A stretch of 64,000 bases of DNA. Source: Symsagittifera roscoffensis (lineage: Eukaryota > Xenacoelomorpha > Acoela > Convolutidae). This document shows positions 11,836 to 22,728 of the stretch, one piece after another. How positions within the stretch are numbered: position 1 is the first letter of the stretch; each line of letters begins with the position of its first letter. Made by a program: the position numbers and the translations under genes. The notes under the pieces were generated by a model, which worked only from the letters and a program-made list of their open reading frames with translations, was not told the DNA's origin and made no database searches. The DNA is taken from positions 2,408,537 through 2,472,536 of the forward strand of contig NC_087071.1 of NCBI RefSeq assembly GCF_963678635.1, read 5' to 3'.

Positions 11836-11839
11836 CTTT

Positions 11840-12323
11840 ACATCAAAAAACGGATGGGAAGAAATGGAAAGAGATAATTTCTCCGTGATGGCAATCTCAG
11901 AACCGTTTGAAGTCAAAACGTCCGCAAAAAAACTGACGAAGATCTAAATGTACAACTTTGGACGAGATCAGAATCCATCTTTGCACTCGCTGTTTTTGCA
12001 AGCCCTATGTCTTTTCTGAACGATACAACTGCAGGTCGACTGCGACAAATCGACAGTTCAACAATATTCAAATATATATCTCCGGAATATGCCGCACAAA
12101 AATTGGTATGCTACGATGAAAAATCCATAATAACAAAAGGGCTGAAATCGCACTCGAATCCGTGGGATGTACCATCGAATCAGCCCCATTTGTTGTGGTT
12201 GACGACCATAAAGCGAATATAATGGGTGGAATTTTACTGCCTCAAATCGGGATAAGACTGGTACAAGAAAAACAAAAACAACACCAAATACTCAATAAAA
12301 AACGAGGGGGATAAATCGAACAT
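11840..12323 (+). pseudogene. pol: Retropepsin (protease) remnant
   Basis: This aspartic protease would cut the Gag-Pol polyprotein. Around 12020 the expected hydrophobic-DTGA active site reads FLNDTTAG, so the glycine of DTG is replaced by threonine. Downstream, a frame in the 12170-12250 interval encodes a 'PFVVVDDHKANIMGGILLPQ'-like stretch, matching the domain's closing 'iLG' region. Several stops and frameshifts interrupt it. The end overlaps the first copy of the 185-bp duplication. Confidence 0.7.
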
Positions 12324-12508
12324 GGGCTGAAATCGCACTCGAATCCGTGGGATGTACCATCGAATCAGCCCCATTTGTTGTGGTTGACGACCATAAAGCG
12401 AATATAATGGGTGGAATTTTACTGCCTCAAATCGGGATAAGACTGGTACAAGAAAAACAAAAACAACACCAAATACTCAATACAAAACGAGGGGGATAAA
12501 TCGAACAT
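12139..12508 (+). repeat. Near-perfect 185-bp tandem duplication inside pol
   Basis: Copy 1 (12139-12323) and copy 2 (12324-12508) differ at one position ('aataaaaaacg' versus 'aatacaaaacg'). The unit length is not a multiple of three, so it breaks the pol frame. It spans the end of the protease domain. The copies are far more alike than the two LTRs, so the duplication is much younger than the insertion, unless it is an assembly artefact. Confidence 0.9.
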
Positions 12509-12509
12509 G

Positions 12510-13935
12510 GAAATAAAACAGTGGGTAAAGTATTTTATGCAACTGTGCATCAGAATCGGGAAAGCAACACAGTTTATCAAAGATGCGATTCCAATTAAAC
12601 AGAAGGTACGCCGAATACCAATCCACTTTTATGAAAGGGTCGAAGAAAATTGAACCAACTGATAGACAAGAAAAATATTGTAAATCTGGACAAATGCTTG
12701 GACAAACAATTCATTAGTCTAATCGTTATTACCGTGAAAAAAGACCAAACGGTGAAACTGGCGTTAGATTCGAAGAAAATTCATAAATTCATCCACAAAA
12801 ACAAATATGGATTGCCGAACATCAAACTGCTACTAGATAACCTTGCACAAGCAAGAATATTTGACGTAAAAAAACCAACACTGTTCTCAACAATTCATTT
12901 ATCGTATGCTTACTCGCAAAACCCTCTGGGTCAACGAACTCGAGAACAGTGCAGCCCTTATCTCATCGAAGGAAACGCCACGGGGATGTTCTAAACCCAA
13001 ACAGGCTTCTACCGTCTCACGGATATGCCAAAGGAGTACCAAAACTCAATCGATCTTACGCTGACAATTTACAACGATACCTAGGCATACTTAGAAATAC
13101 GACAGTATCCAAAGGATAAATTGAGTTTTATTAAACCACATTAAAAAGAGCATTACAAAAATTTGATGAGGCGAATCTCGCCATCGCTATTGACAAAAGT
13201 AAGTTTGCTTGCACATATATAAATTAACTAGGCCATATTATAAATAGTGAGGGCACAACAACATTAATTAGAAAAACAGAGGCCATTGAAAAACTGACTC
13301 CACCGAAAACGTTCAAACAACTAAAAAGTTTTTTGGGCTCAATACACCATCTCACAAGGTACATGCCACATCTGGCACAAACCGCTGCATTTGCCGTATT
13401 CTCCTAAAAATACAGAGCAAAATAAAACATTAGATTGGAAATCGAAACATGAAATAACATTTAAGAAGATCAAAAAATTACCTTGAGAAATCACGCAAAA
13501 CAAACACATTGATCAAAAAATGAGAACCCGCGTGGTTTGCGACGCATCAATTTTCAGTTTAGGCGCAGCCCTAGAAACGAACACAACATAAGGTTGTGTA
13601 TTAATCGCGTACGCGCAAAGTTTTCTAAGTTCTCCAGATGAAAAACATTCAGAAAACTATCTTGAGCTCTTGGGGGTCGTCTGGGCAATGAAACATTTCA
13701 AAAAAAACTTGTACGGGAAAATTTTTCACCGTCCTTGCAGACCCCCAGACTTTAATTAATGCGTTAAATGCAAGCGAAAGATCAGAAACTAGTCAAAGTA
13801 GACTAACAAGATGGATTGACCGGTTAATCTCTTTCAACATTTCCGTGAAACACTTGGCGGGAAACAAAGTGGCATTAATAGACTACATATCTCGAAATCC
13901 AGTCGGTTTAGGAAAACCACCCAGCGAGTATGATG
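12510..13935 (+). pseudogene. pol: Reverse transcriptase and RNase H remnant
   Basis: RT copies the element RNA and RNase H removes it. The block at 12650-12994 contains a K(K)DQTVKLALDSKKIHKFIHKN stretch, then YGLPNIK, then LFSTIHLSYAYSQNPLG, which are the early RT motifs; the expected Asp of 'stiDL' is His. The YxDD region near 13080-13110 is corrupted, so catalysis is lost. Next come a FDEANLAIAIDKSKF stretch, LGHII, and TPPKTFKQLKSFLGSIHHLTRY, the RT-RNase H connection. RNase H shows VVCDASIFSLGAALE, then YLELLGVVWAMKHFK, and closes with KHLAGNKVALIDYISRNP. Many stops separate these blocks. Confidence 0.9.
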
Positions 13936-14849
13936 ATGAAATTGTGGTTGAGTCAAATAACTCATTCATATTTAATTTTCAGATGATTGACAGCTTAAAT
14001 CTAAACTAACTAGCGAATGAGAAACGAGCAACTAATCGACTGATCAAAAAGTGCAGGGAAAATGAAAGAATGCTAACATTCCAAAAAAATCGCAAGTGGG
14101 CAAGCACCTCAACCAAAATCCAGTCCTTCGCTCACAAATTTTTCCAAAATCTAGTCGGAAACAAACGAAACGAAAATGCGAAGAAGAAATAACTATAAAA
14201 GATTTGAAGGAAGCTTCATTCCAGAGAGTGTAAGCAACACCAACCGGAGCAGGGCAAGTCAACGTACCGAAAAATAGCAAGGCGAGTCCGACCGGGAGGA
14301 GAGCCTATCAAATCTTCGCTGGCACAGGAGACTAAGGGCAAGTGAAATAAACGATCAAAGAGCATCTACGCCAATGCCAGCCACAATCAAGGACGCGAGA
14401 GAAAATATCAAGCAACAGAGAAAAAAACACCATCATTCCCAAAAATTGTTTTCAGCGACAACACTACAGGTCGAAGGGAATCTAGTCAGGAACCGAAAGT
14501 TGCAGCGAAAAACAACAACGACAAAAAAATTGTTTCTCCCAAACAGTCTTCCTTAAGCCGACATCAACCACCTAAATTGAGTCAACAAACCAAGAAATAC
14601 ACACACAAACAGAACTATCAATTAAAGTACATAAAACCTACGAATTTTGTGTGAGCCGCGTGGACCCAAAAACATCCAGGCAAGAAGAAACCCATCGAAA
14701 CGAGTAACCACCCACAATAACGTCAACTCACGCGTGGTAACTTCAACAACAGTTGGAGACCAGCCAATCCAGTTGGAGACCAGTCACGAGATGATAACAG
14801 AGGGGCTAGTAGCTACAGTCAACCATAAACTAACACACAAATTGAGGCG
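13936..14849 (+). other. Pol linker between RNase H and integrase
   Basis: This A-rich stretch inside the element encodes only broken, Lys/Gln/Ser/Thr-rich frames. I see no domain. Its position and strand bias say it was part of the pol polyprotein or a linker, now decayed. Confidence 0.5.
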
Positions 14850-15735
14850 GACATCACACTCTACAGAAAAATTGTACAGAAAGTGTTGGGGATCAACTTC
14901 CTTGCCGCCGCAACCCAATAAGACCGGAACATGCGTCCACTCGTTAACTTCATCAAAAAACAAGAATGGGAAGCCTTCAAACGGTTTTTTGGACAATAAA
15001 TGTCCAACGTCCGATACCGACTTTACGTACGAGACGATTGCCTGCTGATCGATGACCGGATTTGCCTCCCTACACAATTTCGACAAACAGTACTTGATGG
15101 TCTACATCTCACCCAACCCGGATCGGCGGCCATGCTAGATCTCTACCAACACATCTGGTTTCCCCATATCCACAGCGCAATTGTGCAAATGGCACAAGGA
15201 TGTCGCCAATGTACCGAACAAGGTAAAAATTTGAAACCGGTAATATGCAAACAACACTCTCTCCAAATGGAACCTGTTGTTGATCCTAACAAAAAAATAC
15301 AGTTAGATTTTGCAGGACCCCTCCCGGACCATTTAAATAAAAACGCATACGTACTAGTTACTAGAGATAAGTGTCAAAGTTTCACACGGCTAAAGTAGTA
15401 TCGAACACGACAGCGGAAATTGCATTGAAAATTATGCAACGCTAAATATCAAATAACGGAGTATAACGCAAACTAAGATGCGACCGGGCACAAATATTTC
15501 GAGCCAAAAATTTTAAAATATTTTGCAAATCAAATCATATAAAACTCCTTTTAGTACCTGTAGACGATCACAGAACAATTGGGGTAGTAGAGAGGTTAGA
15601 ACAAACGCTTAAACGGCGACTTGGAGTAATGAGAATTGGCAAAAACAACACTTATTTCAAATTAGACTCGGACATAGCCGAAATCATCAAAACACTTAAC
15701 TCCACGCGGAATAACAAAAGTAATACCGTTTGAAG
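14850..15735 (+). pseudogene. pol: Integrase remnant
   Basis: Integrase inserts the DNA copy into the genome. The frame at 15000-15398 holds the zinc-binding region: a LHLTQPGSAAML stretch, then CRQC. The second histidine of the HHCC set appears replaced by glutamine. Then IQLDFAGPLPD supplies the first catalytic Asp, RCDRAQIF (about 15480) the second, and GVVERLEQTLKRRLGVM (about 15580-15630) the Glu. The triad is recognisable although stops near 15396 and 15443 and frame changes split it. A PFEAAWDEKP stretch near 15730 ends the recognisable part. Confidence 0.85.
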
Positions 15736-16279
15736 CTGCATGGGACGAAAAGCCAGTACATCATTTACCTTATAGCAACAAATTGTTCACCTAATAATTT
15801 GAGCTGGGAAAACGCCAAACACGCCTGTTTAGATCGGAAAAACTTGATGCATCCTCCAGTTCCGGCGGACATTATGCACGATCTACAAAAAAGCTCAGAG
15901 GATGGAGTCACGATAAAACGAAGAATCCAGGAGCCTACGTCATCCAATCCCCCTACATCCGCAGAATATCCACAACTACAAAACACAGGTGTGAAAAATA
16001 GGCGAGCTTTAGCTTCTGAGAAAGAGAATTTAAACGTATGATACAAAGGTGTACAAGCTCAGGTAAAAGCAAATATCACGAAACGAACAAGTAGCACGGA
16101 AAAAAATTAAAATAGCAACAAAAGTGAAAGACCCAAAAATGTTCGAACAAAAATACCAAACTATCGATGGCAAAATTCTGACATTTACACCCCACACAGC
16201 GTGGGTACAAACAAAAGGAAAAACCGAGACTATGAAATAGCGGATTTGCTTTCCTACCTAATCTTTTAATATGTGAATC
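15736..16279 (+). pseudogene. Decayed coding sequence after the integrase
   Basis: One frame runs to 16041 and is rich in charged residues and Pro/Ser. A second short frame near 16138-16240 contains YQTIDGKILTFTPHTAWVQT. These probably belonged to the C-terminal part of pol or to the start of the third ORF. I do not recognise a domain. Confidence 0.5.
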
Positions 16280-17086
16280 ATGCCGGCCGTCACGGCTCAG
16301 CGACTATATTGCATAGAAATCCGCTCGGAGAACAGCACCTTGTTTGCGTTTTTTAGATATCGAAGCTCCAAACGCACCACAACACCCCATGTTTCGAGAA
16401 GACACACGGGCCTCCCCGTAAAATTAACCCAAAAGAAACTGCAAGAGAGCCCGATCAAACTGGGAAACGAACCTGGGAAAATCCCAACGGACACCTACAA
16501 GAGGAATGCTGTCCCAAATGGAGTCGACGAAACCAGTGGCAACCCCATAACAAAAATCAGACAGCGAGATATCCAACTCATCGGGGACACTGGTTCATCT
16601 ACATCAGAAAACGCTTTCTCTCCACAACAAATCAGTAAAAAGAAAACACCCGAAGCTGCAAAAATCCTGGCGCCAATCAGGAAATCGGGTGGAGCCCGCC
16701 AATCAGCACAAGCCGGGGCATCTGGGAATATGGTTCCGATTAACGCAATAGGAGAAGTGCCTACATCGTCGGCGAAACAATTCTCTATAGAATCGCCTGC
16801 AGACCAAATACCAGAAAGACGGTCTAGCCATGAATCGACTCCCGAACGAGAACCCAGCCTGAAAAGCTTAATCTCGGAGATGGGCTTCCACGAGAAATCA
16901 CTAGAATACAAAGCACGCGTTCGGTTTCTGGAGGCCATAAAGCAAAAATCCAAGAAGGGAGGGCAACAAATTGGAAGTCATCGATTTGGTGTCTTTTCAG
17001 ACAGTCCACGGAAATATGTCACAAAACACTACAATGAAATCCTCGTAGTAATGACTGTACAAAAAATACCGGAGACCAAATATTAG
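16280..17086 (+). CDS. Third open reading frame of the gypsy element, unknown function
   Basis: I do not recognise this 268-residue product. It lies downstream of integrase, where some gypsy elements carry an envelope gene, but it has no signal peptide and no convincing membrane segment, so an envelope role is not supported. The protein is hydrophilic and rich in Ser, Pro, Lys, Glu and Thr, probably disordered, ending in a more structured charged stretch (SLKSLISEMGFHEKSLEYKA, then RFLEAIKQKSKKG). A stop lies two codons before the ATG. Pol next door is riddled with stops, yet this frame is unbroken, which suggests either chance in a stop-poor composition or longer constraint. The minus strand is also open for 152 codons here, which weakens the case. 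Confidence 0.45.
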   Translation: MPAVTAQRLYCIEIRSENSTLFAFFRYRSSKRTTTPHVSRRHTGLPVKLTQKKLQESPIKLGNEPGKIPTDTYKRNAVPNGVDETSGNPITKIRQRDIQLIGDTGSSTSENAFSPQQISKKKTPEAAKILAPIRKSGGARQSAQAGASGNMVPINAIGEVPTSSAKQFSIESPADQIPERRSSHESTPEREPSLKSLISEMGFHEKSLEYKARVRFLEAIKQKSKKGGQQIGSHRFGVFSDSPRKYVTKHYNEILVVMTVQKIPETKY

Positions 17087-17299
17087 ACCCCAAAGGAAAA
17101 AACTTAGAGGAAAACAAAAAAAAAACCAAAAATGGATCAGGATAATGAGAAAACCGAACAGGATATGGGAAAAGAAGCCGCATGAGAAACCAAACAGTCG
17201 TATGAGAACATTACGAGACCAAACTGTTTACTGGACTGGCGTACAATTTTGTGTCCGTATGTTCCTGGATTTCAGAGACAACTATTCAAACATGTTCCA

Positions 17300-18530
17300 A
17301 AATGTAAGTGGATTCCAGTTATAAGATTTACGTGGATTCCGCGTACATATACTTATAACGTAAGTTCCGTCGGCACATTTATTTTGTGGCGGATTGCACA
17401 ACAAGCAAATATAATATAGTTATTCTGGATTCCGCAACTGTAAGTGGATTCCGCAAAATGTAAGTGGAATCCGCGAATGTTAGCGGATTCCGCAAACTGT
17501 AAAGGAATTCAGAAATTTGTTTTTTAATGAAATCGCATATGCAATTGCGGAATTTAAAAGCAAGAACTTAACCATTGTCCGCGGAATCCACGAACAAATC
17601 TTAAAACATTGGTTAACTAAATCGATATATATATATCACTTTTGTATTTGCCAGCAGTTTTTGGGATCATAGTTTTGGAAGCACAACACCGAATAAATTC
17701 ATTGGGTTAAGTCGGTAATTGGGTCAAATATTTCGATAATTGCCATTCATCGTTGGGTTGACATATCGCCGACTTAGGGGTCAGTAATTGGGATTCAGTG
17801 TTTGAGATTCAGTAATCGGGATTTTGTATTTGAGATTCAGTATTTGGGAGTGTGAATTCAAATCATTAAAATAGTTTTTGGGATGAGATGACAGAGTCCT
17901 GAAGAGATATCGCCGAATTAGTTCAGTATTTGAGATTCAGTGTTTGTGATTCAGTATTTGGGATTCAGTATTTCAGATTCAGTATTTGGGAGCGTGAATT
18001 CCTTTTCAAGAAGATAGTATTTAAGATGAGATCACAGAGTGAAATCATGAGTTAACTATTTAAATCTTTCTGACTAGCTAACTCACAATTACTAAACAAA
18101 ATTGGAGCTCTGAATGTCTGATTTTTAAGGAATTGTATATTCTAAAATATATAATTTTAAACGCTACTACACATACATATACGTAAACGGAATCCGCAAA
18201 CCGCAAAAAATGTGGATTCCACTTACAATTTGCGGATTCCACTTACAAATCGCGGATTCCACTTACAGTTTGCGGATTACGCTTACAATTGCGGATTCCG
18301 CAAAAACTCAATTCAACTATACACATGACTTTTTGCTTGTTTGTGGATTCCACAATCTGTTCTGGATTCCGCAAATACGGTTGCGGATTCAGCAATTTCG
18401 CCTATTTTTGGAGCGATTTTAAACGAGGTATTTGTTTGTCGAATCCAAAACAGCAACGAAGATCAAAGAAATGTAGCAATATTGCGGATTCAGCGACAAA
18501 TCTGGTTTCGGCCTGTTGCGGAATCCGCAT
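17300..18530. repeat. Foldback-like array of 19-20-bp repeats around a second repeat
   Basis: A left array (17316-17510, outlier near 17580) repeats 'tgtaagtggattccgcaa' at 19-20-base spacing (starts near 17426, 17445, 17465, 17484 and 17503). A right array (18189-18300) repeats the same motif in reverse complement, 'gcggattccacttacaa', at 20, 20, 20 and 19 bases, with scattered copies to 18520. Between them, 17780-17995 holds a 14-15-base repeat of 'gattcagtatttgg', itself duplicated as blocks of about 110 bases 145 bases apart. The whole lies between the third ORF and the purine tract. It looks like a foldback or other non-autonomous element nested in the retroelement, or a structured untranslated region. 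Confidence 0.8.
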
Positions 18531-18664
18531 ACATTGCACAGAACGCAAAGTTTGGCCTGGTAATGAACTCTAAAGTTAGAACATTGTTGCACTGTGACAA
18601 TAAAACTCTAGTCCTACAGTGACCTAAGACTCAAATCATTAAATTTATAGTGTTTTTCTTTCCT

Positions 18665-18672
18665 ATGGGGAA
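18665..18672 (+). other. Polypurine tract
   Basis: ATGGGGAA abuts the 3' LTR. A purine run here primes plus-strand DNA synthesis in LTR elements. It contains one T. Confidence 0.6.
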
Positions 18673-18905
18673 TGTCATCCGGGCGGATTGGCAAAGTTAA
18701 ATATATTTATTTATAGTTCACTTCGTAGAACAAGTCACTTGACCTTGCACGATCATGAAATCGTAACATCATGTTATGTTGGTCAGAACTTGAAAAAAGA
18801 CTTTCCGAACTAGTTGTTTTCTTTGAGCTCTCAATTAATCTCAATTGTGATTTAGTGATCCGCTCGGTTTCGATATTAATAGACAAGATACTTTACGGTA
18901 TGACA
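18673..18905 (+). repeat. 3' LTR of the first gypsy element
   Basis: It begins TGTCATCCGG and ends GTATGACA and matches 10474-10704 along its whole length. A two-base indel near the middle accounts for the length difference. Confidence 0.85.
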
Positions 18906-20560
18906 ATTTTATAGACGCGAACCATTTTTTTTGATTTATAGGTTCTATTTGTTGTTCAGTGGTTGACTTCAGATTTAATCTATTACTTCAGGTCTAAAAC
19001 ATTCAGGTCGTTTCTAAAGCTCAGACGTTTTTGTTGCCTGTTCTGAGCTTTCTTTTTTTATTAGAAATTCAAGATAGTTTTCTTTTGTTGTGCGCTTCTG
19101 CTTTGTAAATTTGACTTAATAACTGGCGTAAAAAGTGCTCTCGTTGCAGAATTTTCCCGACAATGTAGGATCTTTTCAGAATTTTTTAAAAGAGCTGAAA
19201 TTTTCAGTTTGAACCAGAAATTTCTGTAAAAATAGTCCGCCTTAAAAAATTAAGTGCATTACACTTAATTGGCAAACAGAATTTTAGACTTGGTTTACGT
19301 TTGCATAGTTTCGATTATCTAATTTCGAATTTTCAATATTTTTTTATGTTATGACCAATCGTTAAATCTAATCTTTAAAGGCTGGTTTTGAAATTGGTGC
19401 TTTGAAAATCTCAGTTACTTTAAATTGACCGGCTGGTGTTTGTACAGTTGTCTACGAGTTTCTTTTAATTATGTTTCCACCGTAGGTCGCTCAATTATGA
19501 TGATAGAGCATGCCAAACATTTTGTGTTTTTTTTGTGTAGTGCAATGTGGAGAGGCAAAATGTACAAACTAGCGCCAACTTACTGCTTTGCCCACAGAAA
19601 AAAACGTATGATTTTTAAGTTTTCTCTTTGCCGACGACTCCTTTATTTCAAATAGCATTTTATACATTGACAGTATCTGCATGCATGAACCAAACAAACT
19701 TTCACTATCTATCTTGAGGGCAAGTTATGATCTACAAATCTAAACTTTTTTCTGTTATCTACTTCTCTTTTTTGTGAAATAAAAAACGGATGCAAGTGTT
19801 CATTGAGTAAAGCAAATGACTTTTATCTTCTGAGAACAAACAAAATCACAATTTGGAACAAAAAATCCAATTTTAAAACAATTCCTGCGCTAAAGTTTTT
19901 TTATCTCATACAGCTTCAAAAAAGTTGCGCTAAAAGTCATTTTTTGAAATTATTTGCTGTTACTTCAGACTTTTGTAAAATTTAATATCCTTTTTTTGGC
20001 AAGGAAAGCTCAGAACAGCAAAAAAGGGGGCTTTTTCAAAGCGAAAATACCTAGTCGTATAGTTGGAATGAGTTTTTTTTCAATCGCATTAATTAATTAT
20101 GACTAAAATACTCAATCTTGCTGCAAAAAGCGCAATGAGAATAACTCAATAAAATTAGGTTATCTGCCCTATTGACAGCTCTGAAAGGATCGAAAACATG
20201 TTTGACACAAAGGACCGAAAACATGTTGTTTGAATAGATTGCGTTGTTATGTCGTCTGTTTTTGTATATTTTGGTAAATTTGAAGCAACAAAGTTGAGCT
20301 GGGCCATTCAAAATTTTCACAACTCTAATTGAACAAGTTTGTTTGTAAATATCCTCATTTTCCGATTTTTAAAATTTTCGATGCAAATCGCACAGTTTTT
20401 TTTTCACCACAAAAGCTGCAAGTTTTTTCGATTTGTGACCAAATGGCAGAATAAAGCACAGCTTTTCCTAGTATAGTCTGTTATCAAAGCCTTTCTTTGG
20501 GCATCTTTTACCGGCTCGCAAATTATAACGAAACTTAAAGTAAGTTTTTTATCGGTTAAT
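18906..20560. repeat. Second copy of the 19-24-kb module
   Basis: This module corresponds block by block to 21700-24100. Matching points are 18960-19085 with 21825-21925, 19085-19330 with 22750-22990, 19430-19690 with 23030-23320 (around the 'ggcg' and 'gcccac/gcacccgc' blocks), and 20090-20525 with 23690-24095. It starts at the end of the 3' LTR. Its right end carries a decayed minus-strand gene copy. The left part is non-coding. Confidence 0.75.
20093..20525 (-). pseudogene. Decayed copy of the cysteine-rich membrane protein family
   Basis: On the minus strand, 20525-20383 reads DAQRKALITDY, then SCALFC, then after a frame change and a stop TCSFC, then NCAICIEN. This matches the cysteine block of the copy at 23704-24971. 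Further on, the membrane-end equivalent (ILIALFAARL, near 20115-20145) is recognisable but broken by stops. Nothing corresponding to the upstream ectodomain is found beyond 20525, so the copy is truncated as well as frame-broken. Confidence 0.75.
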
Positions 20561-21699
20561 TTTTGGTCTTGCATATCAAAGACTGCGTAAGCAGTAAGTA
20601 TTGAAACGGTTTAAAAAAATTCCTTGAAGTCAAGCATAGAAAAACCTGTTTTAACTGGCAAGACAAAAGTTTTTGTGAAAATTTGATGTTTGCAGATCGT
20701 GAAGAGATCTATTTTTTTCCCTTTTTCAATGAAAAGCTTTTCCAAAAAATCCCGATTGGGCTCGAATTGACATAATTAAAAATGCAACTGATTATACAGT
20801 AAAAATTGAATGTCTAAGTAAAATTGGACACTAAATTTGATGACAGCGTCTTTATTCAGCTCAGAAAAGTTGACTGTTTTGTCTGAAAAATGGAATTTTT
20901 AATTGAATTTTTTTTTCAACTTGAAAAAATTTGATTCCATAAAGCTCAAAGTAAACAGTTTAAGCGTCAACAATGTGTTATATTGATGTCTTTTGCACCT
21001 AAAACTTTTGTATAATTTTCATAAAATCTTTAGGTGAGCTATCAAGCTATTAGGAGAGTTGTTCACCACAAAAAAAAGAGATCAGGATACACGTTTTAGA
21101 TGTTTTTAAATTGCATGTTTCAAACCAACGTTTTACCGTGGTTTTGTGTAAAGAATAGAAAAATAGATTTTAAATTCAATTATCAGCAAAGAAGTGTAAA
21201 ATGATGAGTTCTTTAAAAAAAATCTGTACATAATATGCATAACAACCGTGTAATTTAAAACAAATTGTCATTAATCGGTATAAACTGTAGATATGAACTG
21301 TTGATAAAATTTCTATGTTTTAGGAAAAGTTTAAAATGGAATCAATACAATCAGTTCGATACTTAAAAGAACCAGTTTTTTTAATTATTAAAATGTTACC
21401 GATTATACAACAGGGGAATTTGTTTGCTGAATCGGTTTCTTTTTTGCCAAGGCGTGATGCGTACGAACTCCCAAAATTACATTGCTTTTATAAGTTTGCA
21501 CTGAGTTATTCACTAAAGTGTTAGTCGGTGATAATTCATCTTTTTTTTCCGACCGTAGCCCTCCAATAATATATCGGCCGCACATATACAAAAGTTTTTG
21601 TTTGGGGAACTAAATTGTTTTTTTTTTAAGCTGAAGGGGTTATAATGAAAGAAGCCGAAGACGGAATGATACTGTGTTGACTATATTTTTCAGAGAGTT
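20561..21699. other. AT-rich non-coding stretch, nothing recognised
   Basis: No supported gene or RNA. Short open frames at 21336-21524 (plus) and 21403-21591 (minus) overlap each other and lack any family signal. Confidence 0.5.
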
Positions 21700-21988
21700 T
21701 TTATGAACAATTTATGGAACCGACCTGAAATTTTTTTTTGATTAAGAAAATCCGTTTCTCAAAATTTTTTTTTCTTGAATTAAAAATTTAGAAAATTGAG
21801 TTATTTTTGTTAAAAGGTTGATTTTAGTTTTAATCGGCAGTAAAAAGATTCAGGTAATTTCTAGATCTAAGTTGTTGTAGTTCGTTCTAAGTTCACTCTT
21901 TTTCATTAGCAATTCAATGAAGAAGCTTAAAAAAGTAGTTTTTCCATTGATTATGTTTTAACAGGTTTTTTGGTTTGTAGTTCTTCGT

Positions 21989-22039
21989 GTAGCCCAGTTT
22001 TACGTAACCCAGTTTTGTGTAGCCCAGTTTTACGTAACG
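21989..22039. repeat. 15-bp minisatellite
   Basis: Units 'gtagcccagttttac', 'gtaacccagttttgt' and 'gtagcccagttttac' follow one another at 21989, 22004 and 22019, then a partial unit. The period is a multiple of three, so the minus strand reads as a KLGY repeat, which I take as incidental. Confidence 0.85.
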
Positions 22040-22260
22040 TTTGGAAAGTGTTGTCATATTAAAGCCATACTGGTCGTGATACAAATTCAGAAAAATCAAA
22101 ACAGTTGTCTCAGAGTTAAAAAAAGTGTGTCTGATTTTTTAAGTTTGAGACTAACAAGATTTTTTTTCGATGTTGGGTCGTATAGTTTACCTCACTTATG
22201 ATTTCATTAGCATTTTAATTTTTTTAATACACACTCTTTTTAGCTAATTTATTCACCTTT

Positions 22261-22487
22261 TCGTAACAATTCGTAACGGGCGACAATTCGTTACAGACGA
22301 AAAATCGTAACAAGCGACAATTTGTAACAAGCGATAATTCGTAACAGTTGATTAAGCGGGGAACACTGATTCATGCGCAGTATTCATCTCGTGTCGGATG
22401 TAAGCGCAGCGGAGCAAGCGTATTCTAGTTACCAATGCCTTGTTCCGAATTCTCGCTTGTTACGAATTGTCGCGCGTTACGAATTGG
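22261..22487. repeat. Inverted repeat with 28-bp arms and an internal array
   Basis: Arms 22267-22294 and 22459-22486 pair at about 26 of 28 positions ('caattcgtaacg.gcgacaattcg..ac'). The left arm continues as a degenerate tandem array of 'cgtaacaagcgacaatt' to about 22347. The spacer between the arms is 164 bases. Probably a small foldback element or its remnant. Confidence 0.8.
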
Positions 22488-22681
22488 GTCTTTTTCTAAT
22501 TGTCCCCTACTTTTTTTTGGTTTTCAACGCTGCATTCATTACAATAGTCAACAAATTTACAGAAATGAAATGAAAAGCTGGAAGAAATATTTTGTTTATG
22601 CACTTTTTTGATATGTTTCTCGAAAAAGTTGGAGTTTAAAACTTAAGTTGAAATCATTCGGAGCAATTTATAGACGTTGTT

Positions 22682-22728
22682 GCGTTTTCGTCGTACGCGT
22701 TTTCGTCGTACGCGTTTTCGTCGTACGC
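22682..22728. repeat. 15-bp minisatellite, three exact units
   Basis: 'gcgttttcgtcgtac' occurs three times head to tail at 22682, 22697 and 22712. Identical units in otherwise diverged DNA point to recent expansion. Confidence 0.9.

Larger units (their letters stand above)
10474..18905 (+). mobile_element. Ty3/gypsy LTR retrotransposon, complete in outline, decayed
   Basis: The element has both LTRs (231 and 233 bp, roughly 85% identical by eye), a primer-binding site touching the 5' LTR, gag, then protease, RT, RNase H and integrase in gypsy order, a further ORF, a repeat array, and a purine tract touching the 3' LTR. The sense strand is markedly A-rich, unlike the T-rich surroundings. LTR divergence, many stops and frameshifts, and damaged protease, RT and integrase sites show it is old and cannot move by itself. 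I see no convincing target-site duplication: 'aaaat' before and 'atttt' after are complementary, not direct. Copies of one repeat module flank it on both sides. Confidence 0.9.

Noticed and set aside
16495-16953. 152-codon minus-strand frame opposite the third ORF
   Set aside because: It is antisense to the element's coding direction, with Cys/Trp/Arg-rich composition typical of a shadow of the plus-strand frame.
16280-17086. Envelope gene of an errantivirus-like element
   Set aside because: The position is right, but there is no signal peptide, membrane segment or cysteine pattern.
10469-18910. Target-site duplication of the first gypsy element
   Set aside because: The five bases on each side are complementary (aaaat/atttt), not a direct repeat, so no duplication is claimed.
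22261-22728. CRISPR-like array
   Set aside because: Repeats are contiguous minisatellite units without unique spacers, and the window is animal DNA.
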